From positions 1 through 32,884 of the forward strand of contig JAJDTF010000130.1 in assembly GCA_022827265.1 (NCBI GenBank): a stretch of DNA of 32,884 nucleotides, given 5' to 3'. Below the pieces are notes generated by a model. That model did not search any database and was not told the origin of the DNA. It worked only from the letters and a program-made list of their open reading frames with translations. Shown piece after piece: positions 22,743-30,899 of the stretch. The translations under genes and the position numbers were made by a program. Every line of letters begins with the position of its first letter. Positions within the stretch are counted from its first letter, which is position 1. This DNA is from Acidimicrobiia bacterium (lineage in GTDB: Bacteria; Actinomycetota; Acidimicrobiia; Acidimicrobiales; Poriferisodalaceae).

Positions 22743-23524
22743 TGCTCACCGTCGACTACGAGCGTCTCGGCGCCGTTCGCGGCGACCGGGTGCTGGACCT
22801 GGGCTGCGGCGCGGGCCGTCACGCCTTCGAGAGCGCCCGTCGCGGCTGCGTCACCGTGGCATCTGATCGTGACGCCGACGAGCTGCGCGCGGTCACCGGC
22901 ATGTTCGCGGCCATGGACGATGCCGGCGAGATCGACTCGCCGACCGGCCAGCAGCTCGGCCACGCAGTCGTGGCCGATGCCACCGCCTTGCCGTACCCCG
23001 ACGCCAGCTTCGACCGGATCATCGCTGCGGAAGTGCTCGAGCACATCACCGACGACGAGCGGGCCATCGACGAGCTGGCGCGGGTGCTGCGGCCCGGCGG
23101 CACGATTGCAGTGACGGTTCCGGCGCAAGCCGCCGAACGAGTCTGCTGGGCGCTGTCGGCCGACTACCACGCACCCGCGGTGCCCGACGGACACGTGCGC
23201 ATCTACAGCTCTGGCGAACTGCGGGCGAAGATGGCAGCGGCCGGCCTGTACGTCTCCGACAGCCACGGCGCGCACGGCCTGCACACGCCCTACTGGTGGC
23301 TGCGCTGCCTGGTCGGGCCGCGCAATGACCAGCACCCGCTGGTGCGGGCCTACCACCGGCTGCTGGTGTGGGACATGACAGCGGCGCCGCCCCTGACGCG
23401 CACGCTCGACCGCCTGCTCAACGCGGTGCTGCCGAAGTCGACAGTGCTGTACGCCTACAAAGCCCGTGCTCGTCGGGCGGCCGAGTCGCTCGCCCAACCA
23501 GTGGGAGCCGCGCATGCAGCCTGA
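22742..23524 (+). CDS. Class I SAM-dependent methyltransferase (Methyltransf_11 type)
   Basis: A 260-residue methyltransferase with SAM-binding motif I VLDLGCGAG (17-25), an acidic motif II at ASDRDADEL, and DRIIAAEVLEHI then LRPGGTIAVTVP as motifs for the central sheet. It lacks membrane segments. ATG 22742 overlaps the glycosyltransferase stop by one base (TGATG), a translation-coupling arrangement. An upstream in-frame start at 22634 lies inside the glycosyltransferase gene and encodes residues unlike the family, so it was rejected. Methylation of the sugar added by the neighbouring enzyme, or of its lipid carrier, is a reasonable guess. Confidence 0.9.
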   Translation: MLTVDYERLGAVRGDRVLDLGCGAGRHAFESARRGCVTVASDRDADELRAVTGMFAAMDDAGEIDSPTGQQLGHAVVADATALPYPDASFDRIIAAEVLEHITDDERAIDELARVLRPGGTIAVTVPAQAAERVCWALSADYHAPAVPDGHVRIYSSGELRAKMAAAGLYVSDSHGAHGLHTPYWWLRCLVGPRNDQHPLVRAYHRLLVWDMTAAPPLTRTLDRLLNAVLPKSTVLYAYKARARRAAESLAQPVGAAHAA

Positions 23525-24641
23525 GTTCGCGCCCTCGGAACTCGCTGCGGCACCCGACGTCGGACCGGACGTTCACTCACGGCTCGCCACGGCACCCGGC
23601 CGCGGACGTGTCCGCCAAACGCAAACCGCTGAACAGACCGCGCTGCTGCTGACAGGCGCTGAGGTCGCTGCCACGGCTGATGCCATCGAGGCGTGCCAGC
23701 AACCCGACGGTCTCATCGTGTGGTTCGACGGCGGGCACGCCGATCCGTGGAATCACGTCGAGGCGGCCATGGCACTCGCGTCGGCGGGGCGCCACCGGGC
23801 GGCCGAGGACGCGTACGGCTGGCTGCAGGCGAACCAGCACGACGCGGGCAGCTGGCACAACTACTACACCGCGCTGGGCATCAAGGACTTCAAGGTCGAC
23901 ACGAACTGCTGTGCCTACGTAGCCGTGGGCGTCTGGCACCACTGGCTCGCCACCGGCGACCGGGGCTTCGTCGAGGCGATGTGGCCGACCGTGGCGCGGG
24001 CGCTCGACTTCGTGGTGAGCCTGCGGACTGCCAGCGGGCACATCCCCTGGGCGGTGCACGCCAACGGCACGCCGTGGCCGTACGCGCTGCTGACGGGTTC
24101 GTCGTCGATCGTCCAGTCCCTGCGCTGCGGCCTCGCACTGGCCGAATTGACCAGTCACGAGCGCCCCGCATGGGCGCGCACGCTGGCCCGCACCGAACAC
24201 CAGATCCGCCACCGGCCCGACGGGTTTGAGCCCAAGGACCGCTGGGCCATGGACTGGTACTACCCGGTGCTGTGCGGCGCGCTGACGGGCGCGCAGGCCC
24301 GAGCCCATCTCGCAGCAGGAGCGCCGAAGTTCCTGCTCGGCGAGCACGGCGTGCGCTGCGTGGCCGACCAGCCATGGGTGACTGCGGCGGAGACCTGCGA
24401 GTGCGCGCTCGCCTACCTGCGCACCGGCAATGCGGGCACAGCCCGCCGGCTCACCGAGGCCACCCGGGCACTGCGTGCCGACGACGGCAGCTACTACACC
24501 GGCTGGGTGGTGCCCCAAGCCAAGACCTTCCCCGGCGGCGAGCGCTCCAGCTACACCGCTGCGGCCGTGCTGCTGGCAGCCGACGCCCTCGACCGTCGCA
24601 GCAGCGCCGCGGGCACACTCATCACGACGCCGAGCGGCTGA
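23514..24641 (+). CDS. Alpha/alpha-toroid protein, prenyltransferase-like or six-hairpin glycosidase-like
   Basis: A 375-residue soluble protein with repeated Trp/Gly/His-rich helical hairpins: QQPDGLIVWFDGG, WLQANQHDAGSWHNYYT, TASGHIPWAVHANG, EPKDRWAMDWYYPVL and DDGSYYTGW. These are typical of the alpha/alpha toroid shared by squalene-cyclase/prenyltransferase-fold proteins and six-hairpin glycoside hydrolases. Such proteins are often labelled 'prenyltransferase' without evidence of activity. ATG 23514 has GGGAG 7 nt before it and overlaps the methyltransferase gene by 11 nt; the upstream in-frame start at 23466 lies deeper in that gene. Its last 20 nt overlap the 3' end of the convergent methyltransferase gene. 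A glycan- or polyprenyl-processing role fits the operon. Confidence 0.75.
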   Translation: MQPEFAPSELAAAPDVGPDVHSRLATAPGRGRVRQTQTAEQTALLLTGAEVAATADAIEACQQPDGLIVWFDGGHADPWNHVEAAMALASAGRHRAAEDAYGWLQANQHDAGSWHNYYTALGIKDFKVDTNCCAYVAVGVWHHWLATGDRGFVEAMWPTVARALDFVVSLRTASGHIPWAVHANGTPWPYALLTGSSSIVQSLRCGLALAELTSHERPAWARTLARTEHQIRHRPDGFEPKDRWAMDWYYPVLCGALTGAQARAHLAAGAPKFLLGEHGVRCVADQPWVTAAETCECALAYLRTGNAGTARRLTEATRALRADDGSYYTGWVVPQAKTFPGGERSSYTAAAVLLAADALDRRSSAAGTLITTPSG

Positions 24642-25251
24642 CCGGTTTGCGCAGCACGCGCAGGCTGCCGTGCGCGCCGTGCTCGATGAAGCCGTCGTCG
24701 AGGGCCCGCAGCCAGACCTCGTAGGGGGGCCGTCCGCCGTCGGCGGGATCCGGGAACACATCGTGGATGGCCAGCAGCCCACCCGGCATCACCTTCGGCG
24801 ACCACGCCTCGTAATCGGCGTGGGCCGGCACCTGCCCGTGGCCGCCGTCGATGAACACGAGTGCCGCACTCGACCAGTGCGCCGCGACCGTGACCGAGTC
24901 GCCCACGATGGCCACGACGGTGTTCTCGAGGCCTGCGTCGATGAGCGTCTGGCGCAGGACCGGCAGCGAGTCCATGCGACCGGTGCTGGCATCCACGAGC
25001 ACAGGGTCGTGATGCTCCCAGCCGGCCTGCATCTCTTCTGAGCCACGGTGATGGTCGATGGTGAACAGCACGCCGTCAGCGGCCGCTGCAGCAGCACCCA
25101 GGTACACCGCCGACTTGCCGCAGTACGAGCCGATCTCCACCAGCGGACCGAGCGAAGCCACCTCGGCTGCAGCCCGGTGCAGCGCCAGGCCTTCGTCGTG
25201 GGGCATGAAGCCCTTCACCTGCCGGGCCAGCGCCGCCAGCTCGGGGTTCAT
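24622..25251 (-). CDS. Class I SAM-dependent methyltransferase
   Basis: A 209-residue methyltransferase with motif I LVEIGSYCGKSAVYLG (37-52), a FTIDHHRGS acidic loop, LVFIDGGHG (131-139) and PGGLLAIHDVF. This pattern is shared with O-methyltransferases and the CmcI-like group. ATG 25251 shares one base with the stop of the GtrA gene (TGATG) and GGAAG precedes it. A much longer in-frame reading from 25701 runs antisense through GtrA coding sequence in another frame and was rejected. Its 3' end overlaps the plus-strand toroid gene by 20 nt, so the two transcripts would be convergent and overlapping. The substrate is unknown. Confidence 0.88.
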   Translation of the reverse strand: MNPELAALARQVKGFMPHDEGLALHRAAAEVASLGPLVEIGSYCGKSAVYLGAAAAAADGVLFTIDHHRGSEEMQAGWEHHDPVLVDASTGRMDSLPVLRQTLIDAGLENTVVAIVGDSVTVAAHWSSAALVFIDGGHGQVPAHADYEAWSPKVMPGGLLAIHDVFPDPADGGRPPYEVWLRALDDGFIEHGAHGSLRVLRKPVSRSAS

Positions 25252-25706
25252 CACGCTTCCGGAGCGCCCGCTGCGCGGCGGGCATCGGCACGGCCGCCGG
25301 CGGGCGCCTCGGGCCGGGCGAACAGCACCCGATCCAGCAGGATGAACTTCCCGGCCCACAAGACGCCGAAGCCGATGAGGTTTGCCGCCGAGACGGCCAC
25401 GGTCGACTGCCACCACCGGTCGGCCAGCGCCACCAGCAGCGACGATATGCCGAGCCCGGCGAGGCTGTAGGCCCAGAAGGGCAGGATCTCGCCGGTGAGC
25501 GAGTGGCGGTCGGTGCGAGACCACACCCAGCGCCGGTTGGCGTAGTAGGCCGGCCCGGCGGCGACGCATACCGCCACCACGTTGGCCGCGACTGCCGGCC
25601 ACCCCAGCACCGCATAGGCCCCCACCAGCACGGCCTGGGTCACCACCACGGTGCCGGCCGACACTGTGCTGTAGCCGAGCAGCCGTCCGAGGAGCCCCCA
25701 CCTCAT
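25251..25706 (-). CDS. GtrA-like four-helix membrane protein
   Basis: A 151-residue protein with four hydrophobic segments (about 7-30, 35-55, 77-97 and 102-125) and the family-typical YYANRRWVWSR after the second helix. GtrA-like proteins are thought to help move polyprenyl-phosphate-linked sugars across the membrane. The pairing with a methyltransferase and with the nearby GT4 glycosyltransferase supports an envelope glycan role. The Ala/Arg-rich tail after residue 130 is probably disordered. Translation coupling to the following methyltransferase is likely. Confidence 0.85.
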   Translation of the reverse strand: MRWGLLGRLLGYSTVSAGTVVVTQAVLVGAYAVLGWPAVAANVVAVCVAAGPAYYANRRWVWSRTDRHSLTGEILPFWAYSLAGLGISSLLVALADRWWQSTVAVSAANLIGFGVLWAGKFILLDRVLFARPEAPAGGRADARRAAGAPEA

Positions 25707-25807
25707 CGCTCGCGCCTCACGACGACGATCTCACTGCGGGGATCTCGGCTGCACGGATCTCTGGGCGCGAGGGCTTCCGGCGAGGTGTTGCAAGCAGGAC
25801 GAGGCGG

Positions 25808-26311
25808 TCACTGCTCCGCTGGAGCGTTCGGCCGGTAGAACGCGGCCAGCAGCAGCAGCGTGGAAACCAGCCCGCCGGCGATGGCGATCACGAACCAGAC
25901 CGGCCCGCTCCAGTCGAGGCCCAAGGCGTTGTCGAGCGACCAGTCGCCCGGACCGGTGGCCGCCACGGCCGCGGCGGCCACGGCCAGCACGAACACGTAC
26001 TCCCAACCTTCACGGATGATGAAGAAGCCGTTCTTGCGGTGGCCGACCCACCCGGCGGTGGTCATCACGCCGATGAACGCCATGGCGGACAGGGGCGTCA
26101 GCAGCCCGAGCGCCAAGCCGATGCCGGCGCCGATCTCGGTGAGGGCGGCAAGGTAGGCGTGCAGCAGGCCCGGACGCAGGCCCTCGGCGGCGAACCAGTT
26201 GCCGACGCCGCGGATGCCGCCACGGAACTTGGCGATGCCATGGAGCGCCAGGGTGACGCCCACGATCACTCGCAACACGAACAGGCCCAAATTGATGCTG
26301 TCGGGATCCAT
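25808..26311 (-). CDS. DoxX-family membrane protein
   Basis: A 167-residue protein with four hydrophobic helices and DoxX hallmarks: LRVIVGVTLALHGIAKF near the N-terminus, then LLTPLSAMAFIGVMTTAGW and KNGFFIIREGWEYVFVLAVA. DoxX proteins are membrane proteins linked to oxidative-stress or respiratory complexes in some bacteria; the exact role is unclear. GAGGAGG lies 10 nt before the ATG. It is separated from GtrA by about 100 bp, so co-transcription is possible but not certain. Confidence 0.9.
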   Translation of the reverse strand: MDPDSINLGLFVLRVIVGVTLALHGIAKFRGGIRGVGNWFAAEGLRPGLLHAYLAALTEIGAGIGLALGLLTPLSAMAFIGVMTTAGWVGHRKNGFFIIREGWEYVFVLAVAAAAVAATGPGDWSLDNALGLDWSGPVWFVIAIAGGLVSTLLLLAAFYRPNAPAEQ

Positions 26312-26375
26312 GGTTCTGGGGCCTCCTCAAGGATGTCGCTGCCGTGTGCGGCGAGACGTTCGGCACAGACCGTAC

Positions 26376-26852
26376 TTACAGGTCGAGTCGGTAAACGTTG
26401 GTGTTCCGCTGGTTGAACCCGAGCCGGGCATACAGGCGGTTGGCGGCCTCCCGGTCGGGTCGCGAGGTCAGGTCCACCGTGCGGGCGCCTGCCTGCCGGG
26501 CGATCTCGATGGCCTGCCGGTTGAGCGCGGCGCCGATGCCGCGGCCTCGTGCCGCTTCATCCACCACGACGTCTTCGATCCACGCCCGCAAACCGCTCGC
26601 CAACGGGAAGAGCACGAGGATCATCGCGCCCAAAATCTCCCCGGCACCAGCGCGCGCGATGAGCACCGTGTTCGCCGGATGACCGACGATGCGCCCCAGC
26701 GCCGCGGCATCAGGCGGCGGCGAGCTGGACAGCTGCGGGTGCAACCGCGCGAACGCCCCCACCAACGCATCGTCGACAACGTCGCACACCTCAATGCGAA
26801 CACCAGCGTCCGAGCCAGCCGCCGACGTGCCAGGTTCCGCCACGATGAGCAT
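26376..26852 (-). CDS. GNAT-family N-acetyltransferase
   Basis: A 158-residue protein with the acetyl-CoA-binding motif A of GNAT enzymes, EDVVVDEAARGRGIGAAL (V/I-x-R-G-x-G-I/A), followed by a helix. Motif B is RLYARLGFNQR near the C-terminus. Such enzymes acetylate small molecules or protein amines. The first 20 residues look unstructured. The gene is divergent from the PAC2 gene with only 48 bp between starts, so both promoters must lie in or overlap that gap. Confidence 0.88.
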   Translation of the reverse strand: MLIVAEPGTSAAGSDAGVRIEVCDVVDDALVGAFARLHPQLSSSPPPDAAALGRIVGHPANTVLIARAGAGEILGAMILVLFPLASGLRAWIEDVVVDEAARGRGIGAALNRQAIEIARQAGARTVDLTSRPDREAANRLYARLGFNQRNTNVYRLDL

Positions 26853-26887
26853 CGTACGCTCAGGGTCGGCTCACAACAGGGTGCCGC

Positions 26888-26893
26888 TAGCCT
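26888..26893 (+). promoter_or_regulatory. Putative -10 hexamer giving a leaderless PAC2 transcript
   Basis: TAGCCT fits TANNNT and is followed by 7 nt before GTG 26901. No ribosome site is visible, which suggests a leaderless mRNA, common in actinobacteria. Confidence 0.4.
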
Positions 26894-26900
26894 CGCCGAC

Positions 26901-27764
26901 GTGGGCCATCTTGAGTGGTTGGAGCGACCCGAACCCGGCAAGGACTCCATCCTCATTGCAGCGTTCTCGGGCTGGAACGACGCCGGCGATGCAGCCACCG
27001 AATCCGCCAAGTACCTGCGCCGACGCTTCCGCTGCCATCCGGTGGCCCACATCGACCCCGAGTACTTCTACGACTTCGCCTCGGTGCGGCCCAGCGTGCA
27101 GGTCGTCGAGGGCGAGCGCAAGATCGACTGGCCCACGCCCGATGTGCGCATCGGCGAGGTCGACAACGGCCGGCCGGTGGTCACCGTGCTCGGCGTGGAA
27201 CCCCGGCTGCGCTGGCGCACGTTCTGCGACGTGATCATCGAGATGGCCGAGACGCTCGGCGTCTCCACAGTGGTCACGCTGGGCGCGCTGCTCACCGACA
27301 CCCACCACAACGCACCGGTCAACGTGGTGGGCGCCTCCAACAACGCCGCCCTCAACCTGAACATGGGCCTGCGCCAGTCCACCTACGAGGGTCCTACCGG
27401 GATCATCGGCGTGCTGAACGACGCCTGCCACCGGGCTGGCTTCGACAGCGTGTCGTTCTGGGCCACCGTGCCCACCTACGTGCACAACTACCCCTCGCCG
27501 AAGGCCGCCCTGGCGCTCGCCGAGCGGGTGGGGCAGTTCCTGGGCGTGACGCTGGGCGAGTCGGAGCTGCACAGCGCCGCCGCCAACTACGGCCGCCAGA
27601 TCGATGAGCTGGTCGCCGGCGACGACACGCTGGCCCAGTACGCGCAGCAGATCCTCGAGGAGTCGGCCGCCGAGGCCGTCGAAGACTTCAGCGAGATGGT
27701 CGAGAACCCCGACGGCCTCATCGACGAGCTGGAGCAGTTCTTGCGTCAGCAAGAACCAGACTGA
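26901..27764 (+). CDS. PAC2-family (proteasome assembly chaperone 2-like) protein
   Basis: A 287-residue protein of the actinobacterial PAC2 family, related by fold to eukaryotic/archaeal proteasome assembly chaperones; its bacterial role is not settled. The characteristic start is ILIAAFSGWNDAGDAA. TVVTLGALLTDTHH, then PTGIIGVLNDACHRAG and WATVPTYVHNYPSPKA follow. The acidic C-terminus (about 230-287) is helical. GTG 26901 is chosen because family homology starts at HLEWLERPEPGK and a -10-like hexamer precedes it; a longer in-frame reading from 26199 is antisense to the GNAT gene. Its last codons and stop are tandemly duplicated. Confidence 0.92.
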   Translation: MGHLEWLERPEPGKDSILIAAFSGWNDAGDAATESAKYLRRRFRCHPVAHIDPEYFYDFASVRPSVQVVEGERKIDWPTPDVRIGEVDNGRPVVTVLGVEPRLRWRTFCDVIIEMAETLGVSTVVTLGALLTDTHHNAPVNVVGASNNAALNLNMGLRQSTYEGPTGIIGVLNDACHRAGFDSVSFWATVPTYVHNYPSPKAALALAERVGQFLGVTLGESELHSAAANYGRQIDELVAGDDTLAQYAQQILEESAAEAVEDFSEMVENPDGLIDELEQFLRQQEPD

Positions 27765-27797
27765 TCAGTTTGCGTCAGCAAGAACCAGACTGATCAG
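27741..27797 (+). repeat. Perfect 28-bp tandem duplication across the PAC2 stop codon
   Basis: The 28-bp unit beginning TTGCGTCAGCAAG and ending ACTGATCAG occurs at 27741-27768 and 27770-27797, a 29-bp period. The first copy contains the codons LRQQEPD and the TGA; the second is untranslated. It looks like a recent replication slippage event. Confidence 0.9.
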
Positions 27798-27800
27798 CAG

Positions 27801-27862
27801 CGCAGCACCCCCGCGAACCCACGAGATGAAGATCTCTGCCAACTGCGCACGGGGGTGCTGCG
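27801..27862. terminator. 13-bp inverted repeat, probable bidirectional terminator
   Basis: CGCAGCACCCCCG (27801-27813) and CGGGGGTGCTGCG (27850-27862) are perfectly complementary, with a 36-nt loop. The loop holds a small inner hairpin, GAGAT-GAAG-ATCTC. It lies between the convergent PAC2 (+) and glnD (-) genes, 50 nt from the glnD stop, so it could end both transcripts. The U-tract is weak, which is usual in high-GC actinobacteria. Confidence 0.7.
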
Positions 27863-27911
27863 TCACTTCGGACTGTAACCGGGCACCACGGCAACCGGCA
27901 AGGGAATTGCG

Positions 27912-30257
27912 CTAGGCGAGGGCGTGGCGCAGGGCCAGCTCTACCTCGCGCTGGTGCGCCTCGTCGATGACCGGCCCGTCGGGGCCGACCACGTAGAACG
28001 AGTCGACCACTTCGTTCGCCAGCGTCTGGATCTTGGCCGAGCGGATGTCGAGGCCCATCTCGGCCAGCACACGGGTGACCTTGTAGAGCACGCCGATGTG
28101 ATCCTCGGTGCGAACTTCCACGATCGTGGCCCCGGTGGCCGACTCGGCATCGAACGTGATGCTCGTGGCGGCGCGGGTGGCCGACAGCGCCCGGCGGCGC
28201 CGGTACACCCGCGCCCGCTCGGCGATGCGCGCCTCCAGCGCGAGGTGCCCACGCAGCGATCGGCGCACGTCGAAGGTGACCCGGTCCCAGTCCACCGGCG
28301 TGTCGGGCGGGACGATCCGGAACGACGACACCGCCATGCCCGCCGGGCTCGAATACGCGTCCGCCTGCAGCACGTCGAGCCCCCGCAGCGCCAGCACGCC
28401 CGCAGCTCGGCTGAACAGGCCCCGCTCGTCGGGCGCCACCACGGTCAGCACGTCGTCGTCGGTTCGCAGCGCCGTGTCGCCCGCCGCCATCAGCTCTACG
28501 ACCTCTTCGGTGAGCAGGCGGCGGTGGCCCGGCGATGCCTGATCCGCGCCGCTCATGTGCTCGGTGGTCATCTCGACCAGGGCAGTCACCAGGTTCGACG
28601 TCCACTCCCCCCACGCCATGGGACCGGTCGCCAGGCAGTCGGCTTCGGTCATCACGGCCAGCAGTTCCAGGAATTCGGGGGTCTCGGCGGCCCGAGCGAC
28701 TGTGGTGACGGTCAGCGGGTCGTCGAGGTCGCGGCGGGTCGCCACATCGGTCAGCAGCAGGTGGTGCTGCACGAGACGCACCAGCGTGTCGGCGTCGTCG
28801 GAGCTCCAGCCGCAGCGCCGGGCGATAGGGCCTGCCAGCCGCATGCCGGCCTGCGTGTGATCGCCCGGGTAGCCCTTGCCGATGTCATGCAGCAGCGCCC
28901 CCATCACCAGCAGGTCGGGGCGGGCCACCCTGTGGGTGAAGCGGGCCGCCTCGGCGACGGCCTCGAGCAGGTGCCGGTCCACCGTGAAACGGTGGTAGCG
29001 GGAGCGCTGGGGGCGATTGCGGTTGGGTGCCCACTCGGGCAGCACGCGCGTCCACACGTCGAAGTAGTCGAGCGTCTCGATGACGTCGATGGCCTTGTGC
29101 CCGCAGCTCAGCAACTCCACGAAGAGCGCTCGTGCGCCGTGGGGCCAGGGGTCTGGGAAGTGCGCCTGGCGCTCGGCCAGTTTGTCGAGGCTGGCCCGGC
29201 TGATCGGCATTGCGCTGCGGGCCGACTGCACCGCTGCATGCAGCACCAGCACGACATCGGTGGCGGGATCGCCGTCGATCACCAGCTCGCCGTCGCGCAC
29301 TGACAGTCCGGCGATGTCGACCTCGGGGGCAGCGAACTCAGCGTGCTGGCGGGCGACGCTCGACCACAGCTGGTCCGACAGGAAGGCGATGATGCGACCG
29401 GCCTGTGCGATCTCGGCCATGAACGCATCGGCGTCGATGGCGCCTGACCGCTCGGCCACGGCGTCCTGGTCGTCAGCCGACAGCACGTCGCTGCGCAGAC
29501 CGGTGGTGCGGTGCAGCTCCACCCGTGCGCGCAGCAGCGTCTGGTAGGCCTCGACCAGACGTTCGGTGTCTGCGGCGGGAAGCTGCACTCCTGCCAGCCG
29601 CGCCCAGCGGATCGCATGCGCGTCGCGCAACCCGCCGCGGCCGGTCTTCAGATCGGGCTCCAGCAGGAAGGCCACCTCGCCGCTCTGGCTGTGCCGGCGG
29701 CTCACGGCGCGCTGCAGCTCGTCGAGCCGCCCCGAGGCGTTGTCGCGCCAGTCGGCCGTCACGCCTTCGATGAGCCGTGCGGTCAGGGCTTCGTCGCCGG
29801 CGAGGTGACGGGCATCGACAAGAGCCGTAGCCGTGTCGATGTCCGACGCCGCCAAGTCCAGCGTGCCCGACAGCGATCGCACGGCGTGGCCCAGCTTCAG
29901 CTTCTCGTCCCAGATCGGGTACCACAGGCGGTCGGCCAGGTTGCCGCCATGCGAGCTGTCCCCGAGTGCGCCGCGGCTCTCCAGCAGCGACTTGCGGCCG
30001 TCGTGCAGCAGGAGCAGGTCGATGTCGCTGCCGGGGCACAGCTCACCGCGGCCGTAGCCGCCGACGGCCACGAGCGCCACGCCCGTGCCGGCCCCGTTCG
30101 CACTGCCCCCCGGCGCACTCGACAGCCCGCACTCGGCAGCTTCGGTCTCGAAGCGCTCGGCCAGCCACGAGTCGGTCAGCTCCGACAATGCGGCAGAAAG
30201 CTCAGCGGCTGCAGCCGTGCGGATCAGAGCAGCCCGCCGCTCGCCGAACGACGTCAT
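27912..30257 (-). CDS. glnD: GlnD-like [protein-PII] uridylyltransferase/uridylyl-removing (or adenylylating) enzyme
   Basis: Nitrogen sensor that modifies and demodifies the PII protein in response to glutamine. The 781-residue chain has all four GlnD domains. The nucleotidyltransferase part has VGGYGRGELCPGSDIDLLLL (GG at 66-67, D78 and D80). The GlnD PII-UTase block FLLEPDLKTGRGGLRDAHAI is near 197-216. An HD domain carries H457-D458 in GALLHDIGKGYPGDHTQAG. Two ACT domains lie at about 610-680 and 705-781. In some actinobacteria the homologue adenylylates PII rather than uridylylating it. The ATG overlaps the stop of the upstream gene by 4 nt (ATGA). No glnB/glnK or amtB is in the window. 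Confidence 0.93.
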   Translation of the reverse strand: MTSFGERRAALIRTAAAAELSAALSELTDSWLAERFETEAAECGLSSAPGGSANGAGTGVALVAVGGYGRGELCPGSDIDLLLLHDGRKSLLESRGALGDSSHGGNLADRLWYPIWDEKLKLGHAVRSLSGTLDLAASDIDTATALVDARHLAGDEALTARLIEGVTADWRDNASGRLDELQRAVSRRHSQSGEVAFLLEPDLKTGRGGLRDAHAIRWARLAGVQLPAADTERLVEAYQTLLRARVELHRTTGLRSDVLSADDQDAVAERSGAIDADAFMAEIAQAGRIIAFLSDQLWSSVARQHAEFAAPEVDIAGLSVRDGELVIDGDPATDVVLVLHAAVQSARSAMPISRASLDKLAERQAHFPDPWPHGARALFVELLSCGHKAIDVIETLDYFDVWTRVLPEWAPNRNRPQRSRYHRFTVDRHLLEAVAEAARFTHRVARPDLLVMGALLHDIGKGYPGDHTQAGMRLAGPIARRCGWSSDDADTLVRLVQHHLLLTDVATRRDLDDPLTVTTVARAAETPEFLELLAVMTEADCLATGPMAWGEWTSNLVTALVEMTTEHMSGADQASPGHRRLLTEEVVELMAAGDTALRTDDDVLTVVAPDERGLFSRAAGVLALRGLDVLQADAYSSPAGMAVSSFRIVPPDTPVDWDRVTFDVRRSLRGHLALEARIAERARVYRRRRALSATRAATSITFDAESATGATIVEVRTEDHIGVLYKVTRVLAEMGLDIRSAKIQTLANEVVDSFYVVGPDGPVIDEAHQREVELALRHALA

Positions 30258-30874
30258 CGCTGCCCCTCTGCTGTGTCATCGCGCCTCGCAGGCTCGGCCG
30301 TGTCATCGCGCCTCGCAGGCTCGGCCGTACGCCGGCGCTGCAGCACTTCGAACGCCTTCGCGGCGCCCCAGGCGATGCCGATCGGGCCGAGGTCGGGGTC
30401 GATGTCGGCGAACGAAGCCGGGGTCAGCCCGTAGGGATCGTTGGGGAAACGGGAAGCATCGAAATCGTCACGCTCGGGTGCCGGCACGCCGCCGTCGGCC
30501 AGCACCTGGGTCGGGAATCGCACGGCGCTGCGCAGCACGGTCAGAGGCGTGGTCTGCTGCGCATCAACGTCGGTCTCAAGCAGCTCGCGCAGCGGCGGGC
30601 CGATCTCAGCGACGCACTGCAGCCCCGCTGCGCGCACCGGCACGCTGAGTTCCTGCGCGGTCACGCCGGCACGCTCGCACGCCCAAACCACGCAACGTGC
30701 CACCCACCCGGGCAGCGCAGCAATCGCGCCGTCGGCCAGCAGCTCCGCTGCCTCCTCCACCGATGCCGGCACCGGCGCTGCAGCCCCTTCACCGCACTGC
30801 CTGCTGGCTTCGCCCGCCGAACCAGGCACCGGAGCGACGGGCGACTGCGGTGCGTCGGCGTCGGTCGCGATCAT
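30254..30874 (-). CDS. Uncharacterised protein encoded between larE and glnD
   Basis: I do not recognise this 206-residue protein. It is soluble, with a Pro/Ala-rich N-terminus and a helical middle (VEEAAELLADGAIAALPGWV and following). The C-terminal part, FPNDPYGLTPASFADIDPDL then GIAWGAAKAFEVLQRR, looks conserved, with a fixed aromatic/acidic pattern. The tail contains TAEPARRDD twice, from a 27-bp tandem DNA repeat. I favour ATG 30874; an in-frame start at 30934 would overlap larE and add 20 basic residues. It lies 25 nt after larE and overlaps glnD by 4 nt, so translation of glnD probably depends on it. Confidence 0.7.
   Translation of the reverse strand: MIATDADAPQSPVAPVPGSAGEASRQCGEGAAAPVPASVEEAAELLADGAIAALPGWVARCVVWACERAGVTAQELSVPVRAAGLQCVAEIGPPLRELLETDVDAQQTTPLTVLRSAVRFPTQVLADGGVPAPERDDFDASRFPNDPYGLTPASFADIDPDLGPIGIAWGAAKAFEVLQRRRTAEPARRDDTAEPARRDDTAEGQR
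30274..30327 (-). repeat. Perfect 27-bp tandem duplication in the gene before glnD
   Basis: The 27-bp unit starting TGTCATCGCGCCTCGCAGG on the plus strand occurs at 30274-30300 and 30301-30327. It is in frame and gives two TAEPARRDD units at the C-terminus, 17 nt from the glnD start. Copy-number change would keep the frame and only vary tail length. Confidence 0.9.
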
Positions 30875-30899
30875 CGATCGGTCCCGGGGAGGCCGGCGC

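Noticed and set aside
24622..25701. Extended 359-codon version of the minus-strand methyltransferase
   Set aside because: The extra N-terminal part is the GtrA coding sequence in another frame; the ATG at 25251 with TGATG coupling is the better start.
27924..29303. Plus-strand open frame of 459 codons
   Set aside because: Antisense to glnD, whose four domains are intact.
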